Origin: Janthinobacterium sp. TND4EL3
GTDB taxonomy: Bacteria > Pseudomonadota > Gammaproteobacteria > Burkholderiales > Burkholderiaceae_D
Direction: 5' to 3'
Length of the DNA stretch: 64,000 bases
NCBI RefSeq assembly: GCF_900156175.1
Contig: NZ_FTMV01000012.1
Location: 124,001-188,000 of the forward strand
The stretch's first letter is position 1; each line of letters starts with the position of its first letter. Position numbers and translations under genes: made by a program. Positions 10,007 through 24,169 of this stretch are shown here, piece after piece. The notes beneath the pieces were generated by a model, which was not told where the DNA came from, ran no database searches, and saw nothing but the letters and a program-made list of their open reading frames with translations.

Positions 10007-13000
10007 GTGCGTCTCTCTTCCATCAAGTTGTCGGGATTTAAGTCTTTTGTCGATCCCACCAATTTTCAGGTGCCAGGCCAGCTCGTGGGTGTGGTCGGAC
10101 CTAACGGCTGCGGCAAGTCGAACATCATCGACGCCGTGCGCTGGGTGCTGGGCGAATCGAAAGCGTCGGAGTTGCGCGGCGAGTCGATGCAGGACGTCAT
10201 TTTCAACGGTTCCACCCACCGTAAACCTGCCGGCCGCGCTTCCGTGGAACTCGTGTTTGACAACAACGATGGCAAGGCGTCCGGCCAGTGGGGCCAGTAC
10301 GCCGAGATCGCCGTCAAGCGCACGCTGACGCGCGACGGCACGTCCACTTATTACATCAATGGCCAGCCCGTGCGCCGGCGCGACATCCAGGATATCTTCC
10401 TCGGCACGGGCCTGGGCCCGCGCGCCTACGCCATCATCGGCCAGGGCATGATTTCGCGCATCATCGAATCGCGCCCCGAAGAATTGCGCGTCTTCCTCGA
10501 AGAAGCGGCCGGTGTCTCCAAATACAAGGAGCGCCGGCGCGAGACGGAAAACCGCTTGCAGGACACGCGCGAGAATCTGCTGCGCGTGGAAGACATCTTG
10601 CGCGAACTCAATGCCAACCTGGAAAAGCTGGAAGCGCAGGCGGCCGTGGCCACGCGTTTCCACGCCTTGCAGGCGGACCAGGAAGAAAAGCAGAAACTGC
10701 TGTGGTTGTTGCGCAAGAACGAGGCGCAAAACGAGCAGACGCGCTATTTCCGCGAAGTGGAACAGGCGCAGACGGACCTGGAAGAACAGACGGCCAAGCT
10801 GCGCAACGTGGAGCTGACCCTCGAGCAGATGCGCCAGGCGCACTTTGCCGTGGGCGACCGCCTGCATACGGCGCAAGGCCATCTGTACCAGACGAATGCG
10901 GAAATCGGCAGCCTGGAAGCGCAGATCAAGTTCGTCATCGAATCGCGCGCCCGCCTGCAGGCCCAGCTGTCCACCTTGACGGCCCAGCGCGACCAGTGGA
11001 GCAGCCAGGGCGCCGAATACCAGGAACAGATCGAAGAGGCGGAATTCCACCTCGAGGAACTGGCCGCCAAGGTGGAGCAATCGCAAATGATGGCCGAACA
11101 GAAGGGCGAGCAATTGCCCGAGCTGGACGCCGCCTGGCGCGCCGCCCAGAACAGAAGCACGGAATCGCGCGCGCGCATCATGCAGGCCCAGCAGCAGCTG
11201 GAACTGGAATCGGCGCACCAGCGCAATGCCTCCAACATCCTGGCCAGCCTCTTGAGCCGCCGCGAGCGCCTGCAGCAGGAAAAGAACAGCCTCAGTTTGC
11301 CCGACAGCAGTCACCTGGAAAACCTGAAACTGCAGCTGGAAGAAAAGCAGCAAACCCTGGAAGAGCAGGGTTTCTACCTGGAAGAAGCGCTGGAGCAGCA
11401 GCCGAAGCTGGAGCAGGAGCGTGCCGAGGCGCAGGCACAGGTCAATGCGGAAACGGCGGCCAACGCCCAGCTGGAAGCGCGTCTTTCCGCTTTGAAACAG
11501 TTGCAGGAACGGGTGCAGACGCAGGGCAAGGTCCAGCCCTGGCTGAAAAAGCACGAACTCGACACCTTGCCCCGTCTGTGGCAAAAGCTGCAGATCGAAG
11601 CGGGCTGGGAAGCGGCCATGGAATCGATCCTGCGCGAGCGCACGTCGGCCCTGCAACTGTCGAACATCGACTGGGCCAAGGCCTTCTTTGCGGATGCGCC
11701 CCCGGCCAAGCTGGCCCTGTACGCGCCATCGACGGTGGCACCGCTGCCCGTGCCGGACGTGCCTGGCCTGAAACCGTTTTTGAATTTGCTGAAACTCAAC
11801 GATCCAGGTTTGCGCGGCTTGCTGCAGGACTGGCTGTACAACGCCTATGCCGTGGAAGACGCGGCCGAGGCGCTGGCCGAGCGCGGCAAATTGCCGCCGG
11901 GCGGCTATTTCGTCACGCGCGCCGGCCATGTGGTGACAGCCACCAGCGTGCGCTTCTATGCGGCCGATTCGGAGCAGGAAGGCATGCTGGGCCGCCAGCA
12001 GGAAATCGACAATATCGGCAAGCAGCTGCGCGCCCAGCAATTGCTGGCCGAAGAGGCGCGCGCCCGTGCCGTGCGGGCCGACGCGGCCGTAGCGAATTTG
12101 ACGCGCAACCTGTCGGACTTGCGCTTGCGCATACAGCAGCTGACGTCTTCCGTGCATACTCTGCAACTGGACGTGGTGAAACTGTCGGAAGTGGAAGCGC
12201 GCTTCAACCAGCGCAGCACGCAGATCGGCGCCGACCTGGCGGAAATTGCCGCGCAGGAAGCCGAGCAGCAGCAGATCAAGGCCGAATCGGAAGAGAAATT
12301 CGAACAGCTGGACATGGAACTGGGCAACCTGCAGGAAGCGCACGAAGACGGCCATACCGACTTTTTGCAGAAGGAACAGCGTCTGGCCGAGGCGCGCGAA
12401 GCATTGCGCGACCTGGAGCGCGCTGCCAAGGATACGGAATACGCGGAAAAAGCCCACCGCGCGAAGATCGAGGAATTGCGCCGCAACATCGCCACGGCCA
12501 GTACGCAGGCCCAGCAGGTGACGGCAAGCCTGGAAGCTGGCCAGCAGGAACTGGCCAGCCTGGAAAGCGGCGCGGCCGCCGACGGCTTGCAGGATCTGCT
12601 GGAGCGCCGCACCACGCAGGAGCGGGCGCTGGCGGACGCGCGCCATGAACTGGACCAGATCACGCAGCAGCTGCGCCTGTCCGAAGATGCGCGCACGCAA
12701 TCGGAACGCAGCTTGCAGCCGCAGCGCGACAAGATCATGGAAATGCAGCTCAAGGAGCAAGCGGCGCGCCTGAACCAGGAGCAGTTCGCCCAGCAATTGC
12801 TGGAGTCGGGCGCCGACGAGGCTGTCCTGAGCGAAAAACTGCACCCGGACATGCGTCCGTCGTATCTGCAGGGCGAAGTGACGCGCCTGACCAACGCCAT
12901 CACGGCCCTGGGCGCCGTCAACCTGGCCGCGCTGGACGAACTGGCGCAGGCGTCCGAGCGCAAGAATTTCCTCGACGCCCAGAATGCCGACCTGACGGAA

Positions 13001-13530
13001 GCGATCAACACGCTGGAAGACGCGATCCACAAGATCGACAAGGAAACGCGCGACTTGCTGCAAGACACGTTCGACAAGGTCAACCACCACTTTTCCGAGC
13101 TGTTCCCTATTTTGTTTGGCGGGGGACAGGCCAGGCTGACCATGACGGGCGACGAGATTCTCGATTCCGGTGTACAAGTCATGGCGCAGCCGCCTGGCAA
13201 GAAAAATGCCACCATCCACCTGTTGTCCGGTGGAGAGAAGGCGCTGACCGCGACGGCATTGGTGTTTTCCATGTTCCGCCTGAATCCGGCGCCGTTTTGC
13301 CTGCTCGACGAAGTCGATGCACCGCTGGACGATTCGAACACGGAACGCTTCTGCCGCATGGTCAAGCGCATGTCCGACCAGACCCAATTCCTTTTCATTT
13401 CGCATAACAAGATTGCGATGGAAATGGCCCATCAATTGATCGGTGTGACGATGCAGGAGCAAGGCGTATCGCGCATCGTGGCGGTGGACATGGAGTCCGC
13501 CGCAAATTTTGCAACCGAGGCACAAGCAGC

Positions 13531-13534
<4 letters not shown>
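10007..13534 (+). CDS. smc: Chromosome partition protein SMC
   Basis: This is a full-length 1175-residue SMC ATPase that condenses and organises the chromosome. The Walker A GPNGCGKSNIIDAVRW lies near residue 32. Long coiled coils surround a hinge at about 500-640. The ABC signature LLSGGEKALTATAL and Walker B FCLLDEVDAPLDD lie near residues 1075-1110. The start is GTG. Betaproteobacteria use SMC-ScpAB rather than MukBEF, and scpAB are not in this window. It overlaps zipA by four bases (ATGA), so the two cell-cycle genes are translationally coupled. The frames on the opposite strand are shadows. Confidence 0.98.
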
Positions 13535-17084
<3,550 letters not shown>

Positions 17085-17109
17085 TCATCCAACATCTCAC
17101 AGAAGACCC

Positions 17110-18003
17110 ATGAAAAAGATCAGAAAAGCAGTCTTTCCCGTCGCCGGCCTGGGCAGCCGTTTCTTACCTGCGACCAAGGCGCAACCGAAGGAAATGCTGC
17201 CCATCGTCGACAAGCCGCTGATCCAGTATGCGGTGGAAGAGGCTGTGGCGGCGGGGATCACGGAAATGATTTTCATTACGGGGCGCAATAAACGCGCCAT
17301 CGAGGACCACTTCGACACGGCCTATGAGCTGGAAGCGGAACTGGAAGCGGCCGGCAAGCGCCAGTTGCTGGAAATGGTGCAGAACGTCATCCCCAAGCAC
17401 ATCAATTGCATCTACATCCGCCAGTCGGCGCCGCTGGGCCTGGGCCACGCCGTGCTGTGCGCCCGTCCCGTGATCGGCGATGAGCCGTTCGCCGTGCTGC
17501 TGGCCGATGACTTCATGGATGTGGAAGAGGGTACGCGCCCCGTGCTGGCGCAGATGGCGGATGTGTATCAGTATGAAAACTGTTCCTTGCTGGCGGTGCA
17601 GGATGTGCCGCGCGCGGAAACCAAGCAGTACGGCATCGTCAGCGCCCAGCATTATCAGCCCGACCTGGAACTGGTCTCGGCCATCGTGGAAAAGCCCGCG
17701 CCCGAAGAGGCGCCATCGACGCTGGCCGTGGTGGGGCGCTATGTGCTGACCAGCCGCATCTTCGAGCACCTGGAAAAAATCGGCACCGGCGCCGGCGGTG
17801 AAATCCAGCTGACGGACGGCATCGCCGCCCTGATGCGCGAGGAGCGCGTGCTGGCCTACCGCTACCAGGGACAGCGCTATGATTGCGGCTCCAAGCTCGG
17901 TTATCTGAAGGCAACGACGGCGATGGGCATGAAGCACCCGGAAACGGGCCCTGGCTTTCGTGATTATCTGCAACAACTGCAATCACTACTGGACGCAAAA
18001 TGA
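17110..18003 (+). CDS. galU: UTP-glucose-1-phosphate uridylyltransferase
   Basis: This 297-residue enzyme makes UDP-glucose from UTP and glucose 1-phosphate, for exopolysaccharide, LPS and glycolipid synthesis. The nucleotide-binding start [20 protein letters not shown] and the [18 protein letters not shown] block are diagnostic. The ATG at 17110 is used; the open frame extends back into the end of ligA without a sensible start. Its stop overlaps the start of def by four bases (ATGA), which couples the two. Confidence 0.97.
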   Translation: MKKIRKAVFPVAGLGSRFLPATKAQPKEMLPIVDKPLIQYAVEEAVAAGITEMIFITGRNKRAIEDHFDTAYELEAELEAAGKRQLLEMVQNVIPKHINCIYIRQSAPLGLGHAVLCARPVIGDEPFAVLLADDFMDVEEGTRPVLAQMADVYQYENCSLLAVQDVPRAETKQYGIVSAQHYQPDLELVSAIVEKPAPEEAPSTLAVVGRYVLTSRIFEHLEKIGTGAGGEIQLTDGIAALMREERVLAYRYQGQRYDCGSKLGYLKATTAMGMKHPETGPGFRDYLQQLQSLLDAK

Positions 18004-18536
18004 CCGTACGCGACATCCTCAAGATGGGCGATCCGCGCCTGCTGCGCATGGCCGAACCCGTGCGTGAATTCGACACGCCCGAGCTGCACGCCCTGATCGC
18101 CGACATGTTCGACACCATGCACGCCGCCAATGGCGCGGGCCTGGCGGCACCGCAGATCGGCGTCAACCTGCAACTGGTGATCTACGGCTTCAAGCAGAAC
18201 CTGCGCTATCCCGACGCGCCGCAAGTGCCGGAAACCGTGCTGATCAATCCTGTGCTGACGCCTTTGTCGGAGCGCAAGGAAGAGGGCTTCGAAGGCTGCC
18301 TGTCCGTGCCTGGCCTGCGCGGCAGCGTGCCGCGCTGGAGCGAGCTGCACTATGAAGGCGTGGACCAGTTCGGCCAGCCCATCAGCCGCGACTGCGACGG
18401 CTTCCATGCGCGCGTGGTGCAGCATGAAGTGGACCATTTGCACGGCATTTTGTATCCGATGCGTATTGTTGATTTTACGCAATTCGGCTACACGGAAGTG
18501 ATGTTTCCAGACTTGGATCCCAACGACGACGACTGA
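18000..18536 (+). CDS. def: Peptide deformylase
   Basis: This 178-residue metallo-hydrolase removes the formyl group from nascent N-termini. All three motifs are present: [10 protein letters not shown] (44-53), EGCLSVPG with the metal cysteine, and HEVDHLHG with the two metal histidines. The C-terminal helix is short. It overlaps galU by four bases and ends before a terminator. Bacteria often carry more than one def gene; one linked to galU rather than to fmt could be a second copy. Confidence 0.95.
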   Translation: MTVRDILKMGDPRLLRMAEPVREFDTPELHALIADMFDTMHAANGAGLAAPQIGVNLQLVIYGFKQNLRYPDAPQVPETVLINPVLTPLSERKEEGFEGCLSVPGLRGSVPRWSELHYEGVDQFGQPISRDCDGFHARVVQHEVDHLHGILYPMRIVDFTQFGYTEVMFPDLDPNDDD

Positions 18537-18615
18537 TCGACACCTGCGAAAACGTGCATGGCGGCGTAGCCTTGCCCTGAACGTTTTTCAGGGGCCTCGC
18601 GAGTTTGACTGTCAA

Positions 18616-18652
18616 AAAAATGGCCGCGCAGCTGAGCTGGACGGCCATTTTT
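18616..18652. terminator. Bidirectional terminator between def and the PilZ gene
   Basis: AAAAATGGCCG (18616-18626) pairs with CGGCCATTTTT (18642-18652). It lies between the convergent def and PilZ genes and has A and T runs on both sides, so it can serve both strands. Confidence 0.85.
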
Positions 18653-18676
18653 TATGCCTGAGACAAAGCTGCGAAC

Positions 18677-19441
18677 CTAGCGCACCTTGCGGCTGCTGCC
18701 CAGGTTGTCGAGCAAGGTTTTCAGCTCATCCTGCATGGCCTCCGTCAGGTTCAGGAAGCGGCAGCCGATCTGTACCTGTTCACCGAGCAGGAAGGAGCGG
18801 AAGGTGCGCGACAGACGGATTTCCAGGTCGGCGATCATGACTTTGTCCGGTCCCAGTTCCAGGCGCACGCGCGACAGCTTGCGCCCCACGTACAGGCCCA
18901 CCGTGTCGCGCGGGTGGGCACGCATGCCGATGCCGCCGGCCGAGAAATCATACAGCTGCAATTCATACGGACGCCCCTCGAGCACGAAGGCGGCCAGGTA
19001 GTACACGCCCAGCGGCGTTTCCAGGCGCGCCGATTCGCGCCGTTCCAGCACCAGGCAATGGCTGGGGAAGTTCGTCAGGTAGACGTTGGGGCGCTCGGGA
19101 TAGGCTTCCCATTCGCCATTGATGGTAAATTGCAATTTGGCGTTTTGCACCCACGACACAAACGTGGCACCGCCTTCAGGCAGGGTCGTGCCTTCGTTGA
19201 GTTCCAGCACGAATTGCGGCAAGTCGTCGTCGACGGACAGGATGCGTGCCATGATGACGTCGTCGCCGCCCGTAGGGTAGATGGAGATGGCGTCGCCGTT
19301 GTCGGCCAGGCTGCACAGGGTTTCACCGATATCCCACGGATCGCTCATATGGTGCGGCTTGGTGCCGGGCGCCATCGGCTCGGCCACGTCGGCCAGGCTG
19401 GGGGCGCCTTTGCGCAGGGGATTAGGAATGGGATCGTTCAC
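18677..19441 (-). CDS. ycgR: YcgR-type PilZ domain protein (c-di-GMP flagellar brake)
   Basis: This 254-residue protein has an N-terminal YcgR-like beta domain and a C-terminal PilZ domain. The c-di-GMP-binding RRxxxR motif is RRESAR (134-139) and the second motif is DFSAGGIG from Asp165. Proteins of this type bind cyclic di-GMP and slow the flagellar motor by contacting stator or rotor proteins. No flagellar gene is nearby, so this is an orphan regulator. Both binding motifs are intact, so binding is expected; the brake role is inferred from the family. Confidence 0.85.
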   Translation of the reverse strand: MNDPIPNPLRKGAPSLADVAEPMAPGTKPHHMSDPWDIGETLCSLADNGDAISIYPTGGDDVIMARILSVDDDLPQFVLELNEGTTLPEGGATFVSWVQNAKLQFTINGEWEAYPERPNVYLTNFPSHCLVLERRESARLETPLGVYYLAAFVLEGRPYELQLYDFSAGGIGMRAHPRDTVGLYVGRKLSRVRLELGPDKVMIADLEIRLSRTFRSFLLGEQVQIGCRFLNLTEAMQDELKTLLDNLGSSRKVR

Positions 19442-19571
19442 GAAGGCGTATCTCTTGTAATTTCTAATGGGGAATAGTGTATAGGTTCAGGGCAATATTT
19501 GCTAACTAAATCACAATAATTGCCTTTATCGCACTATTCTTGTTGCCTGCTGGAGATGGACCCTGGCAAGT

Positions 19572-20321
19572 TCAAAACTGCTCGTCCGCGCTCAGGTAGC
19601 GCCATTGGCCCGTCGGCAGGTCGCCCAGCTTGACCTTGCCGATGCGCACGCGCTTGAGTCCCAGCACTTTCAGGCCGACGGCTTCGCACATGCGGCGGAT
19701 CTGGCGTTTCTTGCCTTCGCGCAAGGTAAAGCTCAGCTGGTCCTCATTCTGCCAGCGCACCTTGGCCGGCAGCAAGGGTTTGCCGTCGAGCCACAGGCCG
19801 TGGTTGAGTTTTTTCAGCTCGCTGTCGGGCAGGGTGCCGCCCTTGGTGTAGCTCACGCGCACGAGGTATTCCTTGTCGATATCGGTGTCGTGGCCGATCA
19901 GCTGCTTGGCCACGCGGCCATCCTGGGTCAGCACCAGCAAGCCGACGGAATCGATGTCCAGGCGGCCGGCCGCCACCAGGCTGCGCAGCTGGGTCGGGTG
20001 GAACTGTTCCGGGCTGCGGTCTTCCGCCCAGCGGTTTTCCGCCTTGATCAGGGCCACGGCGGGCGTGTAGCCGTCTTCGGCCTGGCCGCTGACGTAGCCG
20101 ACGGGTTTGTTGATGAGCACGGTGACGCGCTTCGACTGCTCGGCGGCCGCCTGGCGCTCCACGGTGACGCGCTGGCTGGGATAGACCTTGCTGCCCAGCT
20201 CGGACACCACCTTGCCATCCACGCGGACCCAGCCGCGTGCGATCCATTCATCGGCTTCGCGGCGCGAGCACAGGCCCAGTTCGGACATGCGTTTGGACAA
20301 GCGTAATAATTCTTCGGTCAT
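19572..20321 (-). CDS. rluF: RluF-like pseudouridine synthase
   Basis: This 249-residue RsuA/RluB/E/F-type enzyme has an N-terminal S4 RNA-binding domain (about residues 5-50) and a catalytic domain with Asp122 in GRLDIDSVGLLVLTQDG. The GHDTDIDKEYLV segment and overall layout resemble RluF, which isomerises U2604 (and to a lesser extent U2605) of 23S rRNA in E. coli. Assignment to RluF rather than RluB or RluE is by resemblance and remains to be checked. It stands between the PilZ gene and glnD on the same strand. Confidence 0.8.
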   Translation of the reverse strand: MTEELLRLSKRMSELGLCSRREADEWIARGWVRVDGKVVSELGSKVYPSQRVTVERQAAAEQSKRVTVLINKPVGYVSGQAEDGYTPAVALIKAENRWAEDRSPEQFHPTQLRSLVAAGRLDIDSVGLLVLTQDGRVAKQLIGHDTDIDKEYLVRVSYTKGGTLPDSELKKLNHGLWLDGKPLLPAKVRWQNEDQLSFTLREGKKRQIRRMCEAVGLKVLGLKRVRIGKVKLGDLPTGQWRYLSADEQF

Positions 20322-20362
20322 GTTGTTTCAGTTTCAGTAAGGGTAGGCGCTGCGTGGAAAGC

Positions 20363-22930
20363 TTACACTTTCAGCGCATCGAGTAAATCGGTTTCCAGCA
20401 ATATCTGGTTGCGGGCATTGTTGAGCGCGGGGCCGTCGACGAGGAAGACGTCTTCGACCCGTTCGCCCAGGGTCATGATCTTGGCCGTGTGCAGGTTGAT
20501 GCGGTACTTGGTCAGCACGTTGGCAATCGAGTACAGCAGGCCCGTGCGGTCGTTGGCGGCCACCGACAGCAGGTAATACTGGCCCTTCTCATCGGGCCGC
20601 AGGTCGACGGTCGGCTGGAAGGGGAAGGTGCGCGACAGGCGCGACAGCCGTCCCTTGCCCGGCGGCGGCAGCGGCGCCTGCGACTGCAGCAGCTCGCCCA
20701 GCTCATGCTCGATCAGGCTGATGATGTCGCGGTAGCTCTTGGCGAAGTTCTGTTCCGTGACGAGGAAGGTGTCGAGCGCGTAGCCGTTCTTCGTCGTGTG
20801 GATCTTCGCGTCGAGGATGCTGAAGTTCTTGCGGTCGAAATAGCTGCAGATGCGCGCGAACAGATCCGGCTGGTCGGGGATGTAGACGGCCACCTGCAAG
20901 CCTTCGCCGATGGGCGCCAGGCGGCATTTTACCACCGGCAACTTGCTGTCGAGCTTGTCATACAGCGAGCGCGTCTGCCAGGCGATGTCGGAGGCGTCGT
21001 GGCGCAGGAAATACGCCACGTCCAGCTGCTGCCACAGTTTGATATGCGCATCCGGCGGCAAGCCGTACAGGCGCAGGGTGGCCAGCGCTTCCTGCTGGCG
21101 GTTCTTCAGTTCGCGGTCGGCCGTGTGCGGCTCGCCCCCCAGCACGCGCAGGGTGATCTTGTACAGGTCTTCCAGCAGCTTGCCCTTCCAGGCATTCCAC
21201 ACCTTCGGGCTGGTGCCGCGGATGTCGGCCACCGTCAGCAGGTACAGGCCCGTCAGGTGGCGTTCGTCCTTGACCACTTTCGCGAACGCCTGCACAACGT
21301 CGGGGTCGGACAGGTCCTGCTTTTGCGCCACTTGCGACATGGTCAGGTGATTTTCCACCAGGAAAGCCACCAGTTCCGTGTCTTCGTCGGACAGGCCGTG
21401 GTCCTGGCAGAACTGGGTGGCGTCGGCCACGCCCAGCTTCGAGTGGTCGCCGCCGCGGCCCTTGGCGATGTCGTGGAACAGGGCCGCCACGTACAGCAGC
21501 CATGATTGCGAGAAATCGGCCATCAGCTGGCTGCAGAACGGGTATTCGTGCGCGTGTTCGCTCATGGTGAAGCGGCGCATATTGCGCACCACCATCAGAA
21601 TGTGCTGGTCGACCGTGTACACATGGAACAGGTCGTGCTGCATCTGGCCCACGATGCGGCGGAAATTCGGCAGGTAGCGCCCGAGGATGCTCATCTCGTT
21701 CATGCGCCGCAGCGCGTGGATGATGCCGACGGGCGCCTGCATGATGCGCAGGAAGAGGGCGCGGTTGACGGGGTCCTGGCGGAAGGCCGCGTCGATCTTG
21801 AACCGTGCGTGCCACAGGGCCCGCGTGGCGCGCGACGTCATGCCCTTCAGGGCGGGGCGCTCCGTCATCAGCACGAAGATTTCCAGCATGGCTGAAGGAT
21901 ATTGCTCAAACGTATCATCCGCACTGATATCGATCAAGCCATTGACTTCATTGAAGCGCTCGTTGATGGGCACGGCCACGTCGTCCTGCGGGAACAGCCG
22001 TGCCTCGATGTTTTGCAGCAAAATCGTGTTGAGCTGGGTCACGGTCTTGGCGGCCCAATAATAGCGCTGCATGAGGAATTCGCTGGCCCGGCGCATGTGC
22101 GGGCCGCTGCCCGTTGCTTGCAGGCCCAGCGATTCGGCGATGGCCGTCTGCACGTCGAATACGAGGCGGTCTTCGCGCCGTCCCGCGTGCAGGTGCAGGC
22201 GCACGCGGATATCCTTGAAGGCGCGCTCCTTTTCCATCAGCTGGCGCGCTTCCGTCAGGGTGATCAGGCCGCCCGTGGCCAGGGTGCGCCACGAGTTCGC
22301 CAGGCCCGCCGCCTTGGCCACCCACAGGATCACCTGCAGGTCGCGCAGGCCGCCCGGGCTTTCCTTGCAATTCGGTTCCAGGCTGAAGGCCGTATCTTCG
22401 TACTTGGCGTGGCGCTGGCGCATTTCCGCCGTTTTCGCCTGGAAAAATGCCTGCGGATCCATCGCCGCATCGTAGCGCTGCTGCAATTGCGCGAACAGGT
22501 CCGCGTTGCCGCAGACGAGGCGCGCTTCGAGCAAGCTCGTCTGCACGGTGATGTCGGCCTTCGATTCGACCAGGCATTCGTCGACGGTGCGGATGCTGTG
22601 GCCGATTTCCAGGCCCAGGTCCCACAGCAGCTGCACCAGTTCTTCCAGTTTTTCCTGCGTGGCGGCGTCCGGCGCCTGTTGCAGCAGGATCAGCAGGTCG
22701 ACGTCGGAATACGGAAACAGTTCGCCGCGCCCGTAGCCGCCCACGCCCACCAGCGCCGTGCCGGGCGGCAATCCTGCTTCCTGCCAGGCGCGCGCCAGCA
22801 CGCCGTCGACGCTGTGGCGCAGGCTGCGCAGCAGTTTTTCAGGCTTGCCGTCGGCCTGGAAGGCCGCAATGACGACCTGGCGGTCGGCTTTCAGTTGCTG
22901 TTTCAGCTGTTCCCGCACTTGCTTTTTCAT
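20363..22930 (-). CDS. glnD: PII uridylyltransferase / uridylyl-removing enzyme
   Basis: GlnD senses glutamine and uridylylates or deuridylylates the PII proteins, setting nitrogen control. It has 855 residues. Domains in order: nucleotidyltransferase with GGYGRGELFPYSDVDLL (about 64-80), an HD hydrolase domain with HDIAKGRGGDHS (about 485), and two C-terminal ACT domains (about 680 and 787) that bind glutamine. It lies 36 bp after map on the same strand; the map-glnD pair divergent from rpsB-tsf is conserved in proteobacteria. Confidence 0.98.
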   Translation of the reverse strand: MKKQVREQLKQQLKADRQVVIAAFQADGKPEKLLRSLRHSVDGVLARAWQEAGLPPGTALVGVGGYGRGELFPYSDVDLLILLQQAPDAATQEKLEELVQLLWDLGLEIGHSIRTVDECLVESKADITVQTSLLEARLVCGNADLFAQLQQRYDAAMDPQAFFQAKTAEMRQRHAKYEDTAFSLEPNCKESPGGLRDLQVILWVAKAAGLANSWRTLATGGLITLTEARQLMEKERAFKDIRVRLHLHAGRREDRLVFDVQTAIAESLGLQATGSGPHMRRASEFLMQRYYWAAKTVTQLNTILLQNIEARLFPQDDVAVPINERFNEVNGLIDISADDTFEQYPSAMLEIFVLMTERPALKGMTSRATRALWHARFKIDAAFRQDPVNRALFLRIMQAPVGIIHALRRMNEMSILGRYLPNFRRIVGQMQHDLFHVYTVDQHILMVVRNMRRFTMSEHAHEYPFCSQLMADFSQSWLLYVAALFHDIAKGRGGDHSKLGVADATQFCQDHGLSDEDTELVAFLVENHLTMSQVAQKQDLSDPDVVQAFAKVVKDERHLTGLYLLTVADIRGTSPKVWNAWKGKLLEDLYKITLRVLGGEPHTADRELKNRQQEALATLRLYGLPPDAHIKLWQQLDVAYFLRHDASDIAWQTRSLYDKLDSKLPVVKCRLAPIGEGLQVAVYIPDQPDLFARICSYFDRKNFSILDAKIHTTKNGYALDTFLVTEQNFAKSYRDIISLIEHELGELLQSQAPLPPPGKGRLSRLSRTFPFQPTVDLRPDEKGQYYLLSVAANDRTGLLYSIANVLTKYRINLHTAKIMTLGERVEDVFLVDGPALNNARNQILLETDLLDALKV

Positions 22931-22966
22931 CTGGGCCCTGGGTGGCGTTGCGCGCGATTTAAAAAG

Positions 22967-23779
22967 TTATGCCTTGTTCAGTATCAAGGCGGGCGGTGGC
23001 GGCATGCCGGGCGACACGGTCAGCACTTCATAGCCCGTTTCCGTCACCAGCACCGTGTGTTCCCACTGCGCCGACAGGCTGCGATCCTTGGTCTTGATGG
23101 TCCAGCCGTCGTTCATTTCGCGGATTTCGCGGCGGCCCGCGTTGATCATCGGTTCCACGGTAAAGATCATGCCCGCTTCCAGGCGCTCCAGGGTGCCAGG
23201 CTTGCCATAATGCAATACTTGCGGCTCTTCATGGAAAACCTTGCCGATGCCGTGGCCGCAGAATTCCCGCACCACGCTGTAGCCGGCCTTTTCCGCATGT
23301 TGCTGGATGGCATGGCCAATGTCGCCCAGGTGAGCGCCCGGCTTGATCTGGTCGATTCCCAGCCACATGCACTCATAGGTGATTTCCGACAGGCGCTTGG
23401 CCAGGATGGTGGGCGTGCCGACCAGGAACATGCGGCTGTTGTCACCGTGGTAGCCATCCTTGATGACGGTGATGTCGAGATTGACGGAGTCGCCGCTTTT
23501 CAGGACCTTGTCGCCCGGAATGCCGTGGCAGATGACGTCGTTGACGGAGGTGCAGATGGCTTTCGGATAAGGCGTGTAGCCTGGCGGGCAATAATTCAAA
23601 GGGGCAGGGATGGTGCCCTGCACGTTGACCATGTATTCGTGGCACAGGCGGTCCAGTTCGCCCGTCGTGACGCCCACCTTGACGAAGGGCGTGATGTAGT
23701 CGAGCACTTCGGCGCCGAGCTTGCCGGCGACGCGCATGCCTTCGATGTCGGCGGCGGAATTGATACGGATGGTGGACAT
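22967..23779 (-). CDS. map: Methionine aminopeptidase, type I
   Basis: This 270-residue enzyme removes the initiator methionine from new proteins. The type Ia signatures are present: CTSVNDVICHGIPG, the metal ligands in LDITVIKDGYHGDNS, GHGIGKVFHEEP and FTVEPMI. The open frame continues upstream to 24022, but the ATG at 23779 yields the normal N-terminus MSTIRI. It is divergent from rpsB and just upstream of glnD. Confidence 0.97.
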   Translation of the reverse strand: MSTIRINSAADIEGMRVAGKLGAEVLDYITPFVKVGVTTGELDRLCHEYMVNVQGTIPAPLNYCPPGYTPYPKAICTSVNDVICHGIPGDKVLKSGDSVNLDITVIKDGYHGDNSRMFLVGTPTILAKRLSEITYECMWLGIDQIKPGAHLGDIGHAIQQHAEKAGYSVVREFCGHGIGKVFHEEPQVLHYGKPGTLERLEAGMIFTVEPMINAGRREIREMNDGWTIKTKDRSLSAQWEHTVLVTETGYEVLTVSPGMPPPPALILNKA

Positions 23780-24169
23780 GGTGTAATTCGCAATCTGCAA
23801 GATATTCAGGTGAAAAGCACAGACGAATCTCAGCGTATGAGGAAAAGTCTGCAAATATGCCGAAATTATAAACGAGGCGCCCTGTATCCGCCGCCTCCAT
23901 CCCGGGGCTGGCCGGTGATTTATGCGGGAAAACATTGAATGGACACAACTTGCACCAGCGTGGTGCAATACCTGCCTGCCCCCTGCGCGCGATTTGCGCC
24001 GCGGACTTGATGCAATGGGCATTTCAGTGTAGAATCCCGGGTTGCTTGAATTCTCTTTTAAGCAATGCAGTAAAACAGTGTCTTTAATTTATATAAACAC
24101 GCGAATCCGGTCGACAAGGGTGCCTGTATGGTGACTGATCGGATTCCAGACCCAACCCTGGAGTTAATA
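23780..24169. other. Divergent promoter region between map and rpsB
   Basis: No gene is seen here. The right half holds the rpsB promoter and leader described separately. The left half should hold the map promoter; no strong consensus stands out. Frames reading across it are extensions of map. Confidence 0.6.
24007..24065 (+). promoter_or_regulatory. rpsB promoter and leader hairpin
   Basis: TTGATG (24007-24012), a 17-bp spacer and TAGAAT (24030-24035) form a good sigma-70 promoter. The message would have a leader of about 130 nt. It starts with a hairpin in which TTGCTTGAA (24042-24050) pairs with TTTTAAGCAA (24056-24065). In E. coli, ribosomal protein S2 represses its own operon through the rpsB leader, so a similar role is possible here. 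Confidence 0.7.

Noticed and set aside
9998..13525. 1175-codon open frame on the minus strand opposite smc
   Set aside because: It mirrors smc exactly, has the His/Arg/Gln-rich composition of antisense high-GC frames and no family likeness. The + strand frame is a textbook SMC.
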